From Planctomycetota bacterium (GTDB lineage Bacteria; Planctomycetota; UBA1135; UBA2386), in the NCBI GenBank assembly GCA_020849665.1, contig JADLFX010000038.1, positions 1 through 57,584 on the forward strand: a DNA stretch of 57,584 nucleotides, given 5' to 3'. Under the pieces are notes generated by a model, which was given only the letters and a program-made list of their open reading frames with translations, did not search any database and was not told the DNA's origin. Made by a program: the position numbers and the translations under genes. Shown piece by piece: positions 40,624 to 49,519 of this stretch (positions within the stretch are counted from its first letter, which is position 1; every line of letters begins with the position of its first letter).

Positions 40624-42918
40624 CTAGAGGACGAGGCGCTGCAGGCTCTGCGAGACGCCGCCGCCGGGTGCGGGCGTCGCCCGCAGATGCACGGCCTGGA
40701 GCCAGAGTCCGAGGCCGCGCAGGCCAGGATCGAGCGGCAGGGCGAACGACCCCGCGGCGCCGCCGGCCGCGTCGGCCGGGAACGTCGCCAGCACCACCAA
40801 CGAACCCGGATCGAGGTCGAGCCGCCCCAGGCCGGGCAGGTCGAGGTGGCCGGGCGCGAGGGCGGCCACGAGGGCACAGAGGTCCCCGGCCCGGGCGCCG
40901 GCGATGCCGAACCCGAGCCTGCCTCCGACCAGGAGCTCGTCCACCACCAGGGCGAGCGAGGCCGGGCCCGCCGGGGGCAGGTCGTCGTCGGCGATCGTGA
41001 CCCGGGCGCTCCGTTCGACGCCGACCTGCACGCCGGCCGAAGGGAGCACTTCCACGTCGACGGTCTCCTGGCCCTCGGCGAAGGTGTCCGGCAGGACGCT
41101 CACGGGCACGAGCACCCAGGCCGCGCCCACGGGGATCGTGGCCGTCCCCGTGAGCGCCGCGTAGTCGGCGCCCGGCGTGGCCGTGCCGGTCACCCGGTAG
41201 CTCACCGCGAGCGGAGCGGCACTCGTGCCGGTGCGCGAGACCTGGAACGACCCGGGCCCGGCGCCGTTCTCCGAGGCGTCGGGCGCGTTGGCCACGAGAC
41301 CCACGGTCGGGAGCGCCACGCGATCGTCGTCGGCGATGGTCACGTGCGCCCCGGAGGCGCCCCCGATCCCGTAGCCCGCTCCGGCCTCGAGCGCGGCCAC
41401 CACGATCTCGGTGGGCTCGCGTTCGGCGTCGTCGAAGGGCGTGACCACGAGATCCACGCTCACGGCGTTGGCGGGAATGGTGACCGAACGGGGGAGCACG
41501 GGCAGGTCGCTGCCTTCCGCCGCGGAGCCGCGGATGGCGACGGCCACGTGCAGCGGAGCGGGCAGCGCCGTGCCGCGGCCGATCGTGAAGCGCCCGGGGT
41601 CCCGGCCCGACTCGGCCGCCGCGGGATCGGTCGCGGCGATGGTGACGACCGGCAGGCCGGCGGCGGGCTCGTCGTCCTGCAGCGTGGCACGCGCCGCCGG
41701 CTGGCGCGCGTCGATCCGGTATGCGCGGTCGGGGGCCAGGGCCGCCTCGACGTTCTCGTCGCCTTCCACCGCCGCGTCGTCGAGCGGCCGGACGCGCAGG
41801 TCCACGGTCGTGGCGCCTGCGGGGATGGCGACCACGCCGCCCAGCGCCGCGTAGTCGACCCCCTGGGTGGCCGTGCCGGCGAGCGCGAAGCGCACCGTGA
41901 GCGGCTGCTCCGTCGGCCCCGTGCGCGTGATCCGCAACACGGCCTCGTCCCCGCCCTCGGCGGCCAGCGGATCGACGGCGGCGATCGCGACCCGCGAAGC
42001 CGGGAGATCGCGCAGCCAGAGGTCGAAGAAGCCCTGGACCTCGTTCGCGACGGAAGGGGTGTTGAACCCGGCTCCGCCGTGCCCCGCGCCCTGCACCGGC
42101 GCGAAACGCACGAGGCCGTGGCCGCGGGTGCGCAGGGCGCGCTCCAGGAGCACGCTCTGGTGGAAGGGCACCGTGGTGTCGGCGGTGCCGTGCTGGATCA
42201 GGAACGGCGCATCGTCCGCGGAGACGAACCCGATCGGGTCGGCGCTCGCCGCGCGTTCCGGGACGGTCTGGAGCGGTGCGCCCAGCAGGTTGGACTCGGG
42301 CGAGTTCGCCGCCTCGTGGTCGAAGGTGGGGAACTCGTTCATGCGCAGCAGATCGGTCGGTCCGAACCAGTCGCAGACCGCCTGCACCCGGGACGTGCGG
42401 TCGAGGTTGCCGCCGATGTCGCCCTCGAGGTCCAGCACGAGGCTGCCGATGCGCGTGGGCCCGACGCCGCCTGCCGTGCCGAGGAACGCCACCAGGTGGC
42501 CGCCTGCCGAACTCCCCCACACGCCGATCCGGTCGGGATCGATCCCGTAGGTGGCCGCGTTGGCGCGCAGCCAGCGGATGGCACCCTTGCAGTCGTGGAT
42601 CTGCGCCGGCCACTTGCCGTCGCCGCTGAGCCGGTAGTCGATGCTGGCCACCACGTAGCCGCGGGCGGGTTGGGCGAGGAGCAGCTGCGGCGGGTTGGCC
42701 TTGCTGCCGGCGCTCCACCCGCCGCCGTGGATCCAGACGATCAGGGGTTGGCCCGGTTGGGGGTTGAGCGGCAGGTAGAGGTCGAGGAGGAGGGGGACGA
42801 GCTGGTTCTGCGCGTTGCGCCAGGTGCCGTAGGTCAGGTTGGGCACGCGCGTGTAGGACTGGGCGGCGAGCGCCGCGGCGAGCTCCACACCGAGGAGGAA
42901 GCGCAGGAGAGTGACCAT
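40624..42918 (-). CDS. exported alpha/beta-hydrolase fused to Calx-beta domains
   Basis: A 764-residue protein. Signal peptide 1-20 is followed by a BD-FAE/esterase-type alpha/beta hydrolase to about residue 300. Its features are the oxyanion motif IHGGGW, nucleophile elbow GSSAGG, an acidic residue in QHGTADTTVP and a catalytic His in GAGHGG. Three Calx-beta-like repeats come next (each with GTATxGxDYAAL, TIPAGA and a final TIADDD or similar). A C-terminal beta domain of about 90 residues (LVVDELLVGGRLGFGIAGARAGD) recurs in planctomycete secreted proteins as far as I recall. It probably hydrolyses ester bonds of a surface or environmental polymer. Confidence 0.85.
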   Translation of the reverse strand: MVTLLRFLLGVELAAALAAQSYTRVPNLTYGTWRNAQNQLVPLLLDLYLPLNPQPGQPLIVWIHGGGWSAGSKANPPQLLLAQPARGYVVASIDYRLSGDGKWPAQIHDCKGAIRWLRANAATYGIDPDRIGVWGSSAGGHLVAFLGTAGGVGPTRIGSLVLDLEGDIGGNLDRTSRVQAVCDWFGPTDLLRMNEFPTFDHEAANSPESNLLGAPLQTVPERAASADPIGFVSADDAPFLIQHGTADTTVPFHQSVLLERALRTRGHGLVRFAPVQGAGHGGAGFNTPSVANEVQGFFDLWLRDLPASRVAIAAVDPLAAEGGDEAVLRITRTGPTEQPLTVRFALAGTATQGVDYAALGGVVAIPAGATTVDLRVRPLDDAAVEGDENVEAALAPDRAYRIDARQPAARATLQDDEPAAGLPVVTIAATDPAAAESGRDPGRFTIGRGTALPAPLHVAVAIRGSAAEGSDLPVLPRSVTIPANAVSVDLVVTPFDDAEREPTEIVVAALEAGAGYGIGGASGAHVTIADDDRVALPTVGLVANAPDASENGAGPGSFQVSRTGTSAAPLAVSYRVTGTATPGADYAALTGTATIPVGAAWVLVPVSVLPDTFAEGQETVDVEVLPSAGVQVGVERSARVTIADDDLPPAGPASLALVVDELLVGGRLGFGIAGARAGDLCALVAALAPGHLDLPGLGRLDLDPGSLVVLATFPADAAGGAAGSFALPLDPGLRGLGLWLQAVHLRATPAPGGGVSQSLQRLVL

Positions 42919-43204
42919 GGACGGGCGGCCGCGAGGAGCTTCGCGGCCCGGTTGTGGGAAGCGTCGGGGCTGCGGATGCCGGGCCATGCCGGCCATCCCG
43001 CCGCGGCCCGGGCATGCGGGCCAACCGACCTCGACAACCGGGGCCGGGGGCCGACGGAGGACCGTGCAGGGAAGGCCCTTGGATACGCCGTCACCCAGGA
43101 GGCACGAGCGTGGATCCTCGTAACGTGCTTGTCCGGCCTCGCGGCGTGGCGGCGGGGACTGTTACGAGAGCGTGACGCGACCGTCGAGATTGCTCAGAGT
43201 CGGC

Positions 43205-44371
43205 TCAGGCGATCGCGTCTTCGCCGGTGATCTCCTTGCCGACGATGAGCATGTGGATGTCGTGGGTGCCTTCGTAGGTGATCACCGACTCCAGGTTGCA
43301 CATGTGGCGCATGCACTGGTACTCGTCGGTGATGCCGTTGGCGCCGAGGACGTCGCGGGCCAGGCGGCAGCACTCGAGCGCCATCCAGCAGTTGTTCCGC
43401 TTGGCGAGGGAGACCTGCGCGAAGTGCAGCTTGCCCGCGTCCTTGAGCCGGCCCAGGCGCCAGGCCAGGAGCTGCCCCTTGGTGATCTCGTTGACCATCC
43501 ACACCAGCTTGTTCTGCACCATCTGGAAGCGGGCGATGGGCCGGTCGAACTGGATGCGGGTCTTGGCGTAGCCGAGCGCCTCGTCGTAGACCGCCATCGC
43601 CGCGCCGACGGCGCCGAAGGCGATGCCGAAGCGCGCCTGGTTGAGGCACGAGAGCGGACCCTTGAGACCCACCACCCCGGGCAGCAGGTTCTTCGCCGGG
43701 ATGCGGCAGTCCTCGAAGATCAGCTCGCTGGTCACCGAGGCGCGCAGCGAGAACTTGTTCTTGATGTCCTGCGTGCGGTAGCCCTTGGTGCCCTTCTCCA
43801 CCAGGAAGCCGCGCACCTGGTCGTCGACGTACGCCCAGACGATCGCGAGGTCGGCGATGCCGCCGTTGGTGATCCAGTACTTGGAGCCGTTCAAGACATA
43901 GCTGTCGCCGACCTTCACGGCCTTCGTGCGCATCCCGCCGGGGTTGCTGCCGAAGTCCGCCTCGGTCAGACCGAAGCAGCCGATGACCTCGCCCTTGGCC
44001 ATCGCCGGCAGGTACTTCTGCTTCTGCTCCTCCGTCCCGTAGGCATGGATCGGGAACATGCACAGCGACCCCTGCACGGACACGAACGAGCGCAGACCGG
44101 AGTCGCCGCGCTCCAGCTCCTGCATGATCAGGCCCGCGGCGACGGAGGAGAGGCCCGCACAGCCGTAGCCCTGCAGGCTGGCGCCCAGGGTGCCCAGCTC
44201 CCCGATCTTGGGCACGATCTGCTGCGGGAAGGTGGCCTCCCGGTTGTGCTTCTCGATGATCGGCATGAACTCCGAGTCGACGAATTCGCGGATCGTGTCG
44301 CGGACCATGCGCTCCTCGTCGGTGAGGAGTTCGTCGATGTCGTAGAAGTCGGGAGCCTGGTAGCGCTTCAT
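43205..44371 (-). CDS. gcdH: glutaryl-CoA dehydrogenase-like acyl-CoA dehydrogenase
   Basis: A 388-residue flavoprotein with the full acyl-CoA dehydrogenase fold. Glutaryl-CoA-dehydrogenase-like markers are SVQGSLCMFPIHAYGTEEQKQKYLP, IGCFGLTEADFGSNPGGM, LNGSKYWITNGGIADLAIVWA and ARFGIAFGAVGAA. The catalytic base lies in SVITYEGTHDIHMLIVGKEITG. It would oxidise and decarboxylate glutaryl-CoA to crotonyl-CoA in lysine/tryptophan degradation. The call rests on motif similarity, and another short-chain substrate is possible. It stands alone, divergent from the EI24-like gene; TAATACT near 44413 could serve as a shared -10 region. Confidence 0.85.
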   Translation of the reverse strand: MKRYQAPDFYDIDELLTDEERMVRDTIREFVDSEFMPIIEKHNREATFPQQIVPKIGELGTLGASLQGYGCAGLSSVAAGLIMQELERGDSGLRSFVSVQGSLCMFPIHAYGTEEQKQKYLPAMAKGEVIGCFGLTEADFGSNPGGMRTKAVKVGDSYVLNGSKYWITNGGIADLAIVWAYVDDQVRGFLVEKGTKGYRTQDIKNKFSLRASVTSELIFEDCRIPAKNLLPGVVGLKGPLSCLNQARFGIAFGAVGAAMAVYDEALGYAKTRIQFDRPIARFQMVQNKLVWMVNEITKGQLLAWRLGRLKDAGKLHFAQVSLAKRNNCWMALECCRLARDVLGANGITDEYQCMRHMCNLESVITYEGTHDIHMLIVGKEITGEDAIA

Positions 44372-44442
44372 GGGCGTGGGTTCGGGAGCCGGCGGGCCAA
44401 AGACCGGCCTTCTAATACTTCGGAGCCGGCGTCGTTTCAGCC

Positions 44443-45321
44443 ATGATGGCCGAACTCCCGATGGCGCACCCCTGTCCGGCCTGCGGCTACCCTCGCGACG
44501 GAGGGACCTGTGCACACTGCCAAGGCGAAGTGGTCGACGGGTACGACTCGCGCGCGATCCGCAGCGGCACCGGGTTCTTCCTGTTCGACATCGTGGGCGG
44601 CTTCGTCGAGGTGTTCCGCGGCGGCCTGCTGCTGGTCACGCGTCCCGAGTTCTCGCGCACCTACCTGCTCGCGATGGCCCTGAACCTGGTCGCGGTGCCC
44701 GCCCTCGGAGTCGGCCTCTGGTTCGGATTCGACGCCCTCTTCGCCTGGCTGCTCGCCGGGGACTGGGGCTGGCTGGACTTCCTGCACACCGCGGCCGTGT
44801 GGATCGCGCCCGTGTTCGCGTTCCTGCTCACGCTGCTGGGCGTGTACCTGCTCCTGCCGGTGCTGCTGGAGACCGTGCTCGGTCCCTTCCTGGATCCGAT
44901 CGGCGCAGCGACCGAGGCCGCGATCCTCGGCCGGGCTCCGCCTCCGCCGCCGCTCGGCACGTGGCAGGCGATCCTGGTCTCGGCACGTGCGTCGGTGCAC
45001 GTGCTCACGCGCCAGCTCCTGCTGCTCGCCCTGGTGCTGGCGCTGGCCTGGACCGGCGCCGGCCTCGTCGTGGGCCTGGTGGGCGCGGCCTGGCTCAGCG
45101 CGCTCGTCTGGTTCGAGTCGCCCGCCGTGCGTCGCGGACTCGACCTGGACCAGCGCCGGGCCCTGCTGCGCCGCAACTGGGCGCGTGCCCTCGGACTCGG
45201 TCTCGGCTTCCAGGTCGGCCTGCTGGTGCCGGTGTTCAACATCCTGCTGCTGGCCCCCGCCACGACCATCGCGGCCGCGCGCCTGTACTTCCGCTTCGAC
45301 AAGGTTTCCGGGGCGAAGTAA
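44443..45321 (+). CDS. EI24/CysZ-like membrane protein with N-terminal zinc ribbon
   Basis: A 292-residue protein starting with a small zinc ribbon (CPACGYPRDGGTCAHC), then EI24-domain membrane segments. These lie at about residues 75-95 (YLLAMALNLVAVPALGVGLWFG), 112-140 (TAAVWIAPVFAFLLTLLGVYLLLPVLL), 185-215 and 255-280, with the conserved ETVLGPFLDPIGAATE element. CysZ members conduct sulfate, but EI24-like proteins in other phyla are uncharacterised. The start could also be the ATG at 44461. It is followed after 11 bp by metG. Confidence 0.75.
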   Translation: MMAELPMAHPCPACGYPRDGGTCAHCQGEVVDGYDSRAIRSGTGFFLFDIVGGFVEVFRGGLLLVTRPEFSRTYLLAMALNLVAVPALGVGLWFGFDALFAWLLAGDWGWLDFLHTAAVWIAPVFAFLLTLLGVYLLLPVLLETVLGPFLDPIGAATEAAILGRAPPPPPLGTWQAILVSARASVHVLTRQLLLLALVLALAWTGAGLVVGLVGAAWLSALVWFESPAVRRGLDLDQRRALLRRNWARALGLGLGFQVGLLVPVFNILLLAPATTIAAARLYFRFDKVSGAK

Positions 45322-45332
45322 GGTCCGCGCGC

Positions 45333-47432
45333 ATGCCCGAGAACGTGATCGTGACCAGCGCCCTGCCGTACGCGAACGGGCCCATCCACTTCGGGCACGT
45401 GGTCGGGGCCTACCTCCCCGCGGACATCTACGTGCGCTTCCGCCGCATGCGCGGCGACCACGTGCACTTCGTCTGCGGCACCGACGAGCATGGCGTGGCG
45501 ATCACCCTGAAGGCCGAGCAGGCCGGCAAGGACTACCAGGCCTACGTCGACCACTGGCACAAGGAGATCCGCCGCACCCTGGAGGAGCTGGTCGGGATCC
45601 GCTTCGACGCCTTCTCGGGCACCAGCCACGCGCGCAACCCCCACCACCGCGAGCTGGCCCAGCGCTTCTTCCTGGACCTGCTGCACAACGGCTACCTGTT
45701 CGAGAAGACCGAGGAGCAGTTCTTCAGCCCGTCCCTGGGGCGCTTCCTCCCCGACCGCTACGTCGAGGGGACCTGCTACCTGTGCGGCTTCGACGAGGCG
45801 CGCGGCGACGAGTGCCCGCGCTGTGGCAAGTACCTGGACGCCAGGCGCCTGGCCAACCCGCTCTGCACCATCGACGGCCAGCCGCCGGTGCTGAAGGCGA
45901 CGAAGCACTGGTACCTCGACCTGCCCAAGCTGAAGCAGGAGTGGGTGCAGGGCTGGTTCGAGGGCAAGGCGGCCGACTGGAAGGCCAACGTCAAGGCATT
46001 CGTGGCCAACGACCTGGAGGAGCTGCGCGAGCGGCCGGAGACCCGCGACCTGCCCTGGGGCGTCCCCGTGCCCCTGCCCGGCACCGACGGCAAGGTGCTC
46101 TACGTCTGGTTCGACGCGCCGATCGGCTACCTGTCGATCTCCAAGCAGTACTTCGCCGAACGCGGCGAACCGGAGCGCTTCGAGCGGCTGTGGAAGGACC
46201 CGTCCACCCGGCTGATCCACTTCGTCGGCAAGGACAACATCACGTTCCACTGCCTGATCTTCCCGGCGATGCTCTACGGCACGAAGGCGGGGTGGATCGT
46301 GCCGGCGAACGTGCCGGCCAACGAGTTCTTCCAGCTGGAAGGCAGGAAGTTCAACACCAGCACCGGCTGGTTCATCCCCGAGGAGAGCGTGCGCGGCCGC
46401 TTCTCCACCGACGCGCTGCGCTACGCGCTCTGCACGATGATGCCGGAGACGGCGGACGCGGACTGGTCCTGGAAGGAGTTCCAGGCGCGGGTCAACGCCG
46501 ACCTCAACGACAACCTGGGCAACTTCGTGGCGCGCTCGCTGCGCTTCGCCGAGCGCTTCCTGGAGTCGGAGCTGCCGCCGCTGGGCCAGCCCGCGCCGCG
46601 CGACCGGGAGATCCTCGCCGCGGCCGGGGCGGCCGCGGCCGACATGGCAGCGGCGTTCCTGCGCTTCGAGTTCCGCCGCGCCTGCCAGCGCCTGATGGCC
46701 TTCTCCAGCGAGTGCAACCGCTACTACGACGAGATGCAGCCCTGGGTGCTGCGCAAGCAGGACCCCGCGCGCTGCCGGCAGGTGCTGCGCGTGTGCGCCG
46801 AACTGGTGCACTCCCTGGCGATCCTGGCGGCACCGATCCTCCCCGACACCGCGCAGAAGGTGCTGGGCGCGTTCCTCCCCGCCCACGACGACGCGGGGCG
46901 CCCCTCCCTGCCGCCGGGGCCCCTGCGTGTGCAGCCGCTCCCCACCCTGTTCACGAAGGTGGAGGACAAGGTGGTCGAAGAGGAACTGGCCCGCCTGCGG
47001 GCCGTGGCCAAGGGCGGGACCGCCGCCGCACCGGCTGCACCGCCGGCGCGCAAGCCGGACGAGAAGCCGGCCACCGCCGGGGCGCCCCAGGCCGCGGCCC
47101 CCGCAGGCGCCATCGCCTACGAGTCGTTCGCCGCCGTGGAACTCCGCGCGGGCACGGTGCGCGCCGCGCGCCGCCATCCCGACGCCGACAAGCTCCTCGT
47201 GCTGGAGGTGGGGCTGGGCAGCGAGACGCGCACGATCGTGGCCGGCATCGCCGCCAGCTACACCCCGGAGGCGCTCCAGGGACACAGGGTCGTCGTGGTC
47301 GCCAACCTGGCACCCCGCAAGCTGCGCGGGATCGAGTCGCAGGGCATGCTGCTGGCCGCTGACGACGCCGAGGGCAAGCCCCGCCTCTTGACACCCGGCC
47401 CGGGAACACCCGACGGAGCCAAGGTGAAGTGA
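45333..47432 (+). CDS. metG: methionyl-tRNA synthetase
   Basis: A 699-residue class I synthetase. The HIGH-type motif is PIHFGH at about residues 17-22. The zinc knuckle is CYLCG...CPRCG, and the catalytic region has WFDAPIGYLSISKQY and HFVGKDNITFH. The KMSKS loop is degenerate (GRKFNTSTGWFIP; KFNTS in place of KMSKS). The anticodon-binding helical domain is followed by an Ala/Pro linker and a C-terminal tRNA-binding OB domain (YESFAAVELRAGTVRAARRHPDADKLLVLEVGLG). It charges initiator and elongator tRNA-Met. Confidence 0.95.
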   Translation: MPENVIVTSALPYANGPIHFGHVVGAYLPADIYVRFRRMRGDHVHFVCGTDEHGVAITLKAEQAGKDYQAYVDHWHKEIRRTLEELVGIRFDAFSGTSHARNPHHRELAQRFFLDLLHNGYLFEKTEEQFFSPSLGRFLPDRYVEGTCYLCGFDEARGDECPRCGKYLDARRLANPLCTIDGQPPVLKATKHWYLDLPKLKQEWVQGWFEGKAADWKANVKAFVANDLEELRERPETRDLPWGVPVPLPGTDGKVLYVWFDAPIGYLSISKQYFAERGEPERFERLWKDPSTRLIHFVGKDNITFHCLIFPAMLYGTKAGWIVPANVPANEFFQLEGRKFNTSTGWFIPEESVRGRFSTDALRYALCTMMPETADADWSWKEFQARVNADLNDNLGNFVARSLRFAERFLESELPPLGQPAPRDREILAAAGAAAADMAAAFLRFEFRRACQRLMAFSSECNRYYDEMQPWVLRKQDPARCRQVLRVCAELVHSLAILAAPILPDTAQKVLGAFLPAHDDAGRPSLPPGPLRVQPLPTLFTKVEDKVVEEELARLRAVAKGGTAAAPAAPPARKPDEKPATAGAPQAAAPAGAIAYESFAAVELRAGTVRAARRHPDADKLLVLEVGLGSETRTIVAGIAASYTPEALQGHRVVVVANLAPRKLRGIESQGMLLAADDAEGKPRLLTPGPGTPDGAKVK

Positions 47433-47448
47433 TCGGGGAAGGCGGAGT

Positions 47449-47497
47449 CCAGGTGGCTCCACCTGGAAAGACAAAGGGGCGAGCAAACACTCGCCCC
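47449..47497 (+). terminator. two tandem stem-loops after metG
   Basis: CCAGGTGG-CT-CCACCTGG (47449-47466) and GGGGCGAG-CAAACA-CTCGCCCC (47476-47497) are two perfect 8-bp hairpins. They begin 16 bp after the metG stop codon and lie between convergent genes. There is no strong T-tract. They probably end or protect transcripts from both sides. Confidence 0.55.
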
Positions 47498-47570
47498 CTG
47501 CCCAAGACGAAGTGCCGGGGCCATTCCGGCGCTGGCACTGGTCTGGTCGTAACTGACTGCTAGTCGAGTA

Positions 47571-47648
47571 CTAGCGACGCGTCTTCTTCCGACCAGCCTT
47601 CTTCGTCGCCTTCTTCTTGCCAGCCTTCTTGGTCTTCTTCTTGGCCAT
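47571..47648 (-). CDS. 25-residue lysine-rich mini-protein
   Basis: The minus-strand frame encodes 25 residues: MAKKKTKKAGKKKATKKAGRK then KTRR and a TAG stop. Fifteen of the 25 residues are Lys or Arg, in KKK/TKKAG repeats like the tails of histone-H1-like proteins. A ribosome-binding site GAGAGGA lies about 12 bases upstream. Codons are GC-ending (AAG for every Lys), fitting the genome. Likely role: nucleic-acid or ribosome binding, by composition only. It is too short for most gene finders. Confidence 0.6.
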   Translation of the reverse strand: MAKKKTKKAGKKKATKKAGRKKTRR

Positions 47649-48007
47649 TTCTGTCTGATTCCTCTCGTTTGGGTTGACGGCATCCCGACCCGACCCTCCG
47701 CGCGCGGGGTTGGCACCCAGCGAGCGTCAGACCAGAGCAGGACCAGCCGGACACATGAGGAATCGGCAGGAGGGGTCGAGGAATTCACCGAAATCCCTCA
47801 CGGCAAGGGAGATACCGCGCGGACCGCGACTCCGATCTAAATGCGAATCCCTATCAATCCCTCGATTCACGAAGGACACCGCTTGGTTCATCGCTCACGG
47901 GCGACCGGCGGTGAATCATGTTTTTTTCTTGCGCCGCCTCCGCGAAACGTCGCGGCCCGGCGGATCCTGAGATCCGCCGGGCCGCCGGGAGACGCTGCAG
48001 GCCCTGC
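47649..48007. other. 359-bp non-coding region of lower GC with hairpins
   Basis: I see no protein gene. The stretch is visibly less GC-rich than its surroundings. It contains three copies of AATCCCT (47792-47798, 47846-47852, 47856-47862). A plus-strand stem (TTCATCGC / GCGGTGAA, 47887-47915) is followed five bases later by seven T residues (47921-47927), which looks like an intrinsic terminator for a plus-strand transcript. A 14-bp perfect hairpin (47953-47984) closes the downstream roadblock gene from the other side. Confidence 0.5.
47953..47984 (-). terminator. 14-bp perfect stem-loop after the roadblock gene
   Basis: CGGCCCGGCGGATC and GATCCGCCGGGCCG are exact inverted repeats around a 4-base loop (CTGA). 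The element starts 24 bp after the stop codon of the roadblock gene on the minus strand. It lacks an adjacent T-run but is stable and correctly placed for termination of the GTPase-module transcript. Confidence 0.6.
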
Positions 48008-48529
48008 TCAGTCGAACAGGTTCTCGAGCTTCTTCTTGGCCGAGTTGCCGTAGCCGGCGTCGAGCGAGGGCGCGTTCGGATCCTGGGTGCGCTCGATCGC
48101 TTCCTTGTAGATCTCCGCGAGCTTCTTCGCGGTCTCGTTGGCGTAGAGCCGGACCATCCCCACCGTGGTGCGGTCGTCGAAGAGGATGGTGAGCAGCGTG
48201 CGGTCACCGACCAGCGAGAGCTGGATGTTGTCGCGGTGACCCTGGTGGTAGAGGGCGGTGAACTCCTCCTCGCCCAGCAGGCGCGCCATCTCCTTGGTGG
48301 CCGCGAACGAACCGGCGACCAGCGCCGAGATCGTGTCCATGTCGACGGTCCTGACCTCGCCACGCTTGGTGACCAGGTGGCCTTCCTTGTCGATGAGGAG
48401 CGCGCACTTGGCGCCCGAGAGGCGGAGGAACTCGGCGAGCAGCTTGTCGATGCGCTCGATGTCCTCCTTGTAGAACGTCAGCCGGTCCTGGCGGAGCTTC
48501 TCGTTCGCGCTCATCTTCTGGTTGCCCAT
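48008..48529 (-). CDS. roadblock/LC7 (MglB-like) protein
   Basis: A 173-residue cytosolic protein. An N-terminal helix (RQDRLTFYKEDIERIDKLLAEFLRLSGAKCALLIDKEGHLVTKRGEVRTVDMDTISALVAGSFAATKEMARLLGE) leads into the roadblock alpha/beta core (NIQLSLVGDRTLLTILFDDRTTVGMVRLYANETAKKLAEIY). In Myxococcus MglB is the GTPase-activating partner of MglA. Here the gene directly follows an MglA-type gene (9 bp gap), so it probably plays the same role. SD: GAGGTG upstream of the ATG. Confidence 0.88.
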   Translation of the reverse strand: MGNQKMSANEKLRQDRLTFYKEDIERIDKLLAEFLRLSGAKCALLIDKEGHLVTKRGEVRTVDMDTISALVAGSFAATKEMARLLGEEEFTALYHQGHRDNIQLSLVGDRTLLTILFDDRTTVGMVRLYANETAKKLAEIYKEAIERTQDPNAPSLDAGYGNSAKKKLENLFD

Positions 48530-48538
48530 CGGCGCACC

Positions 48539-49519
48539 TCACTTCTGTCCGTTCATGTAGAAGTAGACGACGCCGGCCGCCGCTGCCGCGAGCAGGACGA
48601 CGAGCGAGAGCACGACGCCCATCGCACCCTTCTTCTTGCCGGTCGCCGCCGCCGCGGCAGCCGCAGGCTGCTTGGCGACCGCCTTGCTGGGCGAGGTCCG
48701 GGCCGTGGCCGAGCGGGCGGCGGCCGGCCGGGCAGCGGCGGCCGGGCGTCCGGCGGGCGCCGGCGCGGCGCCTGCAGCGTGCTTCGCTCCGCCCTGGGCG
48801 CGTGGCGCGGCGGGAGCGGCGGGGCGCGCGGCGGCGGTGGCGCCGGCAGCAGCGGGCCTCGCGCCGGCGGCGGCGGGCCTGGCGGCGGGCGCCTTGGGCT
48901 TGTCGCCGGCCGGACGGCCTGCGGGGCGGCGTGCGTCGGCCTTCTCGATGCTCTCGAGCACCATCTCGGCGAGCACCTTCAGGGTCGGGAACACGCCCTC
49001 ACCGGTGCGCGCCACCGCCTCGAAGGTCGGCACCCCGAAGCGGTTCATCTGCTTGTCCATCTCCTCGACCGGCATCGCGTTCGGGAGATCGCGCTTGTTG
49101 TATTGGATGACGTGCGGGACGTCGCGGATGTCCTTGCCGTACTCCTTCAGGTTCTCGACCAGGTTCTCGTACGACTCGATGTTCTCGGCCATCTTGTCGG
49201 GGTCGGAGTCGGCCACGAAGATGACTCCGTCCACGCCCTGCAGCACGAGCTTCCGCGTCGAGTTGTAGTAGACCTGGCCCGGCACCGTGTAGAGCTGGAA
49301 CTTGGTGCGCATGCCCGCGATGTTGCCCAGGTCCAGGGGCATGAAGTCGAAGAAGAGCGTGCGATCGCCATCGGTGGAGATCGACGTCAGCTCGCCCTTG
49401 TTCTCCTCGGGCACCTTCTGGTGCACGACCTCCAGGTTGGTGGTCTTGCCACTCATCCCCGGGCCATAGAACACGACCTTGCAGTTGACCTCTTTGAGGG
49501 CGAAGTTGATCTGGACCAT
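48539..49519 (-). CDS. mglA: MglA-type small GTPase with C-terminal transmembrane anchor
   Basis: A 326-residue protein. Residues 1-195 are a complete MglA-like Ras-superfamily GTPase: P-loop YGPGMSGKTTN (18-28), the switch region STDGDRTLFFDFMPLDLG, LYTVPGQVYYNSTRKLVLQGVDGVIFVADSD, and the base-specificity motif NKRDLP (141-146). Residues about 196-296 are an Ala/Pro/Arg-rich disordered linker. Residues 300-322 form a single transmembrane helix (MGVVLSLVVLLAAAAAGVVYF) with KKK just before it. Known MglA proteins end with the GTPase fold; a tail anchor would fix this one to the inner membrane. Neighbours encode three roadblock proteins. Confidence 0.9.
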   Translation of the reverse strand: MVQINFALKEVNCKVVFYGPGMSGKTTNLEVVHQKVPEENKGELTSISTDGDRTLFFDFMPLDLGNIAGMRTKFQLYTVPGQVYYNSTRKLVLQGVDGVIFVADSDPDKMAENIESYENLVENLKEYGKDIRDVPHVIQYNKRDLPNAMPVEEMDKQMNRFGVPTFEAVARTGEGVFPTLKVLAEMVLESIEKADARRPAGRPAGDKPKAPAARPAAAGARPAAAGATAAARPAAPAAPRAQGGAKHAAGAAPAPAGRPAAAARPAAARSATARTSPSKAVAKQPAAAAAAATGKKKGAMGVVLSLVVLLAAAAAGVVYFYMNGQK

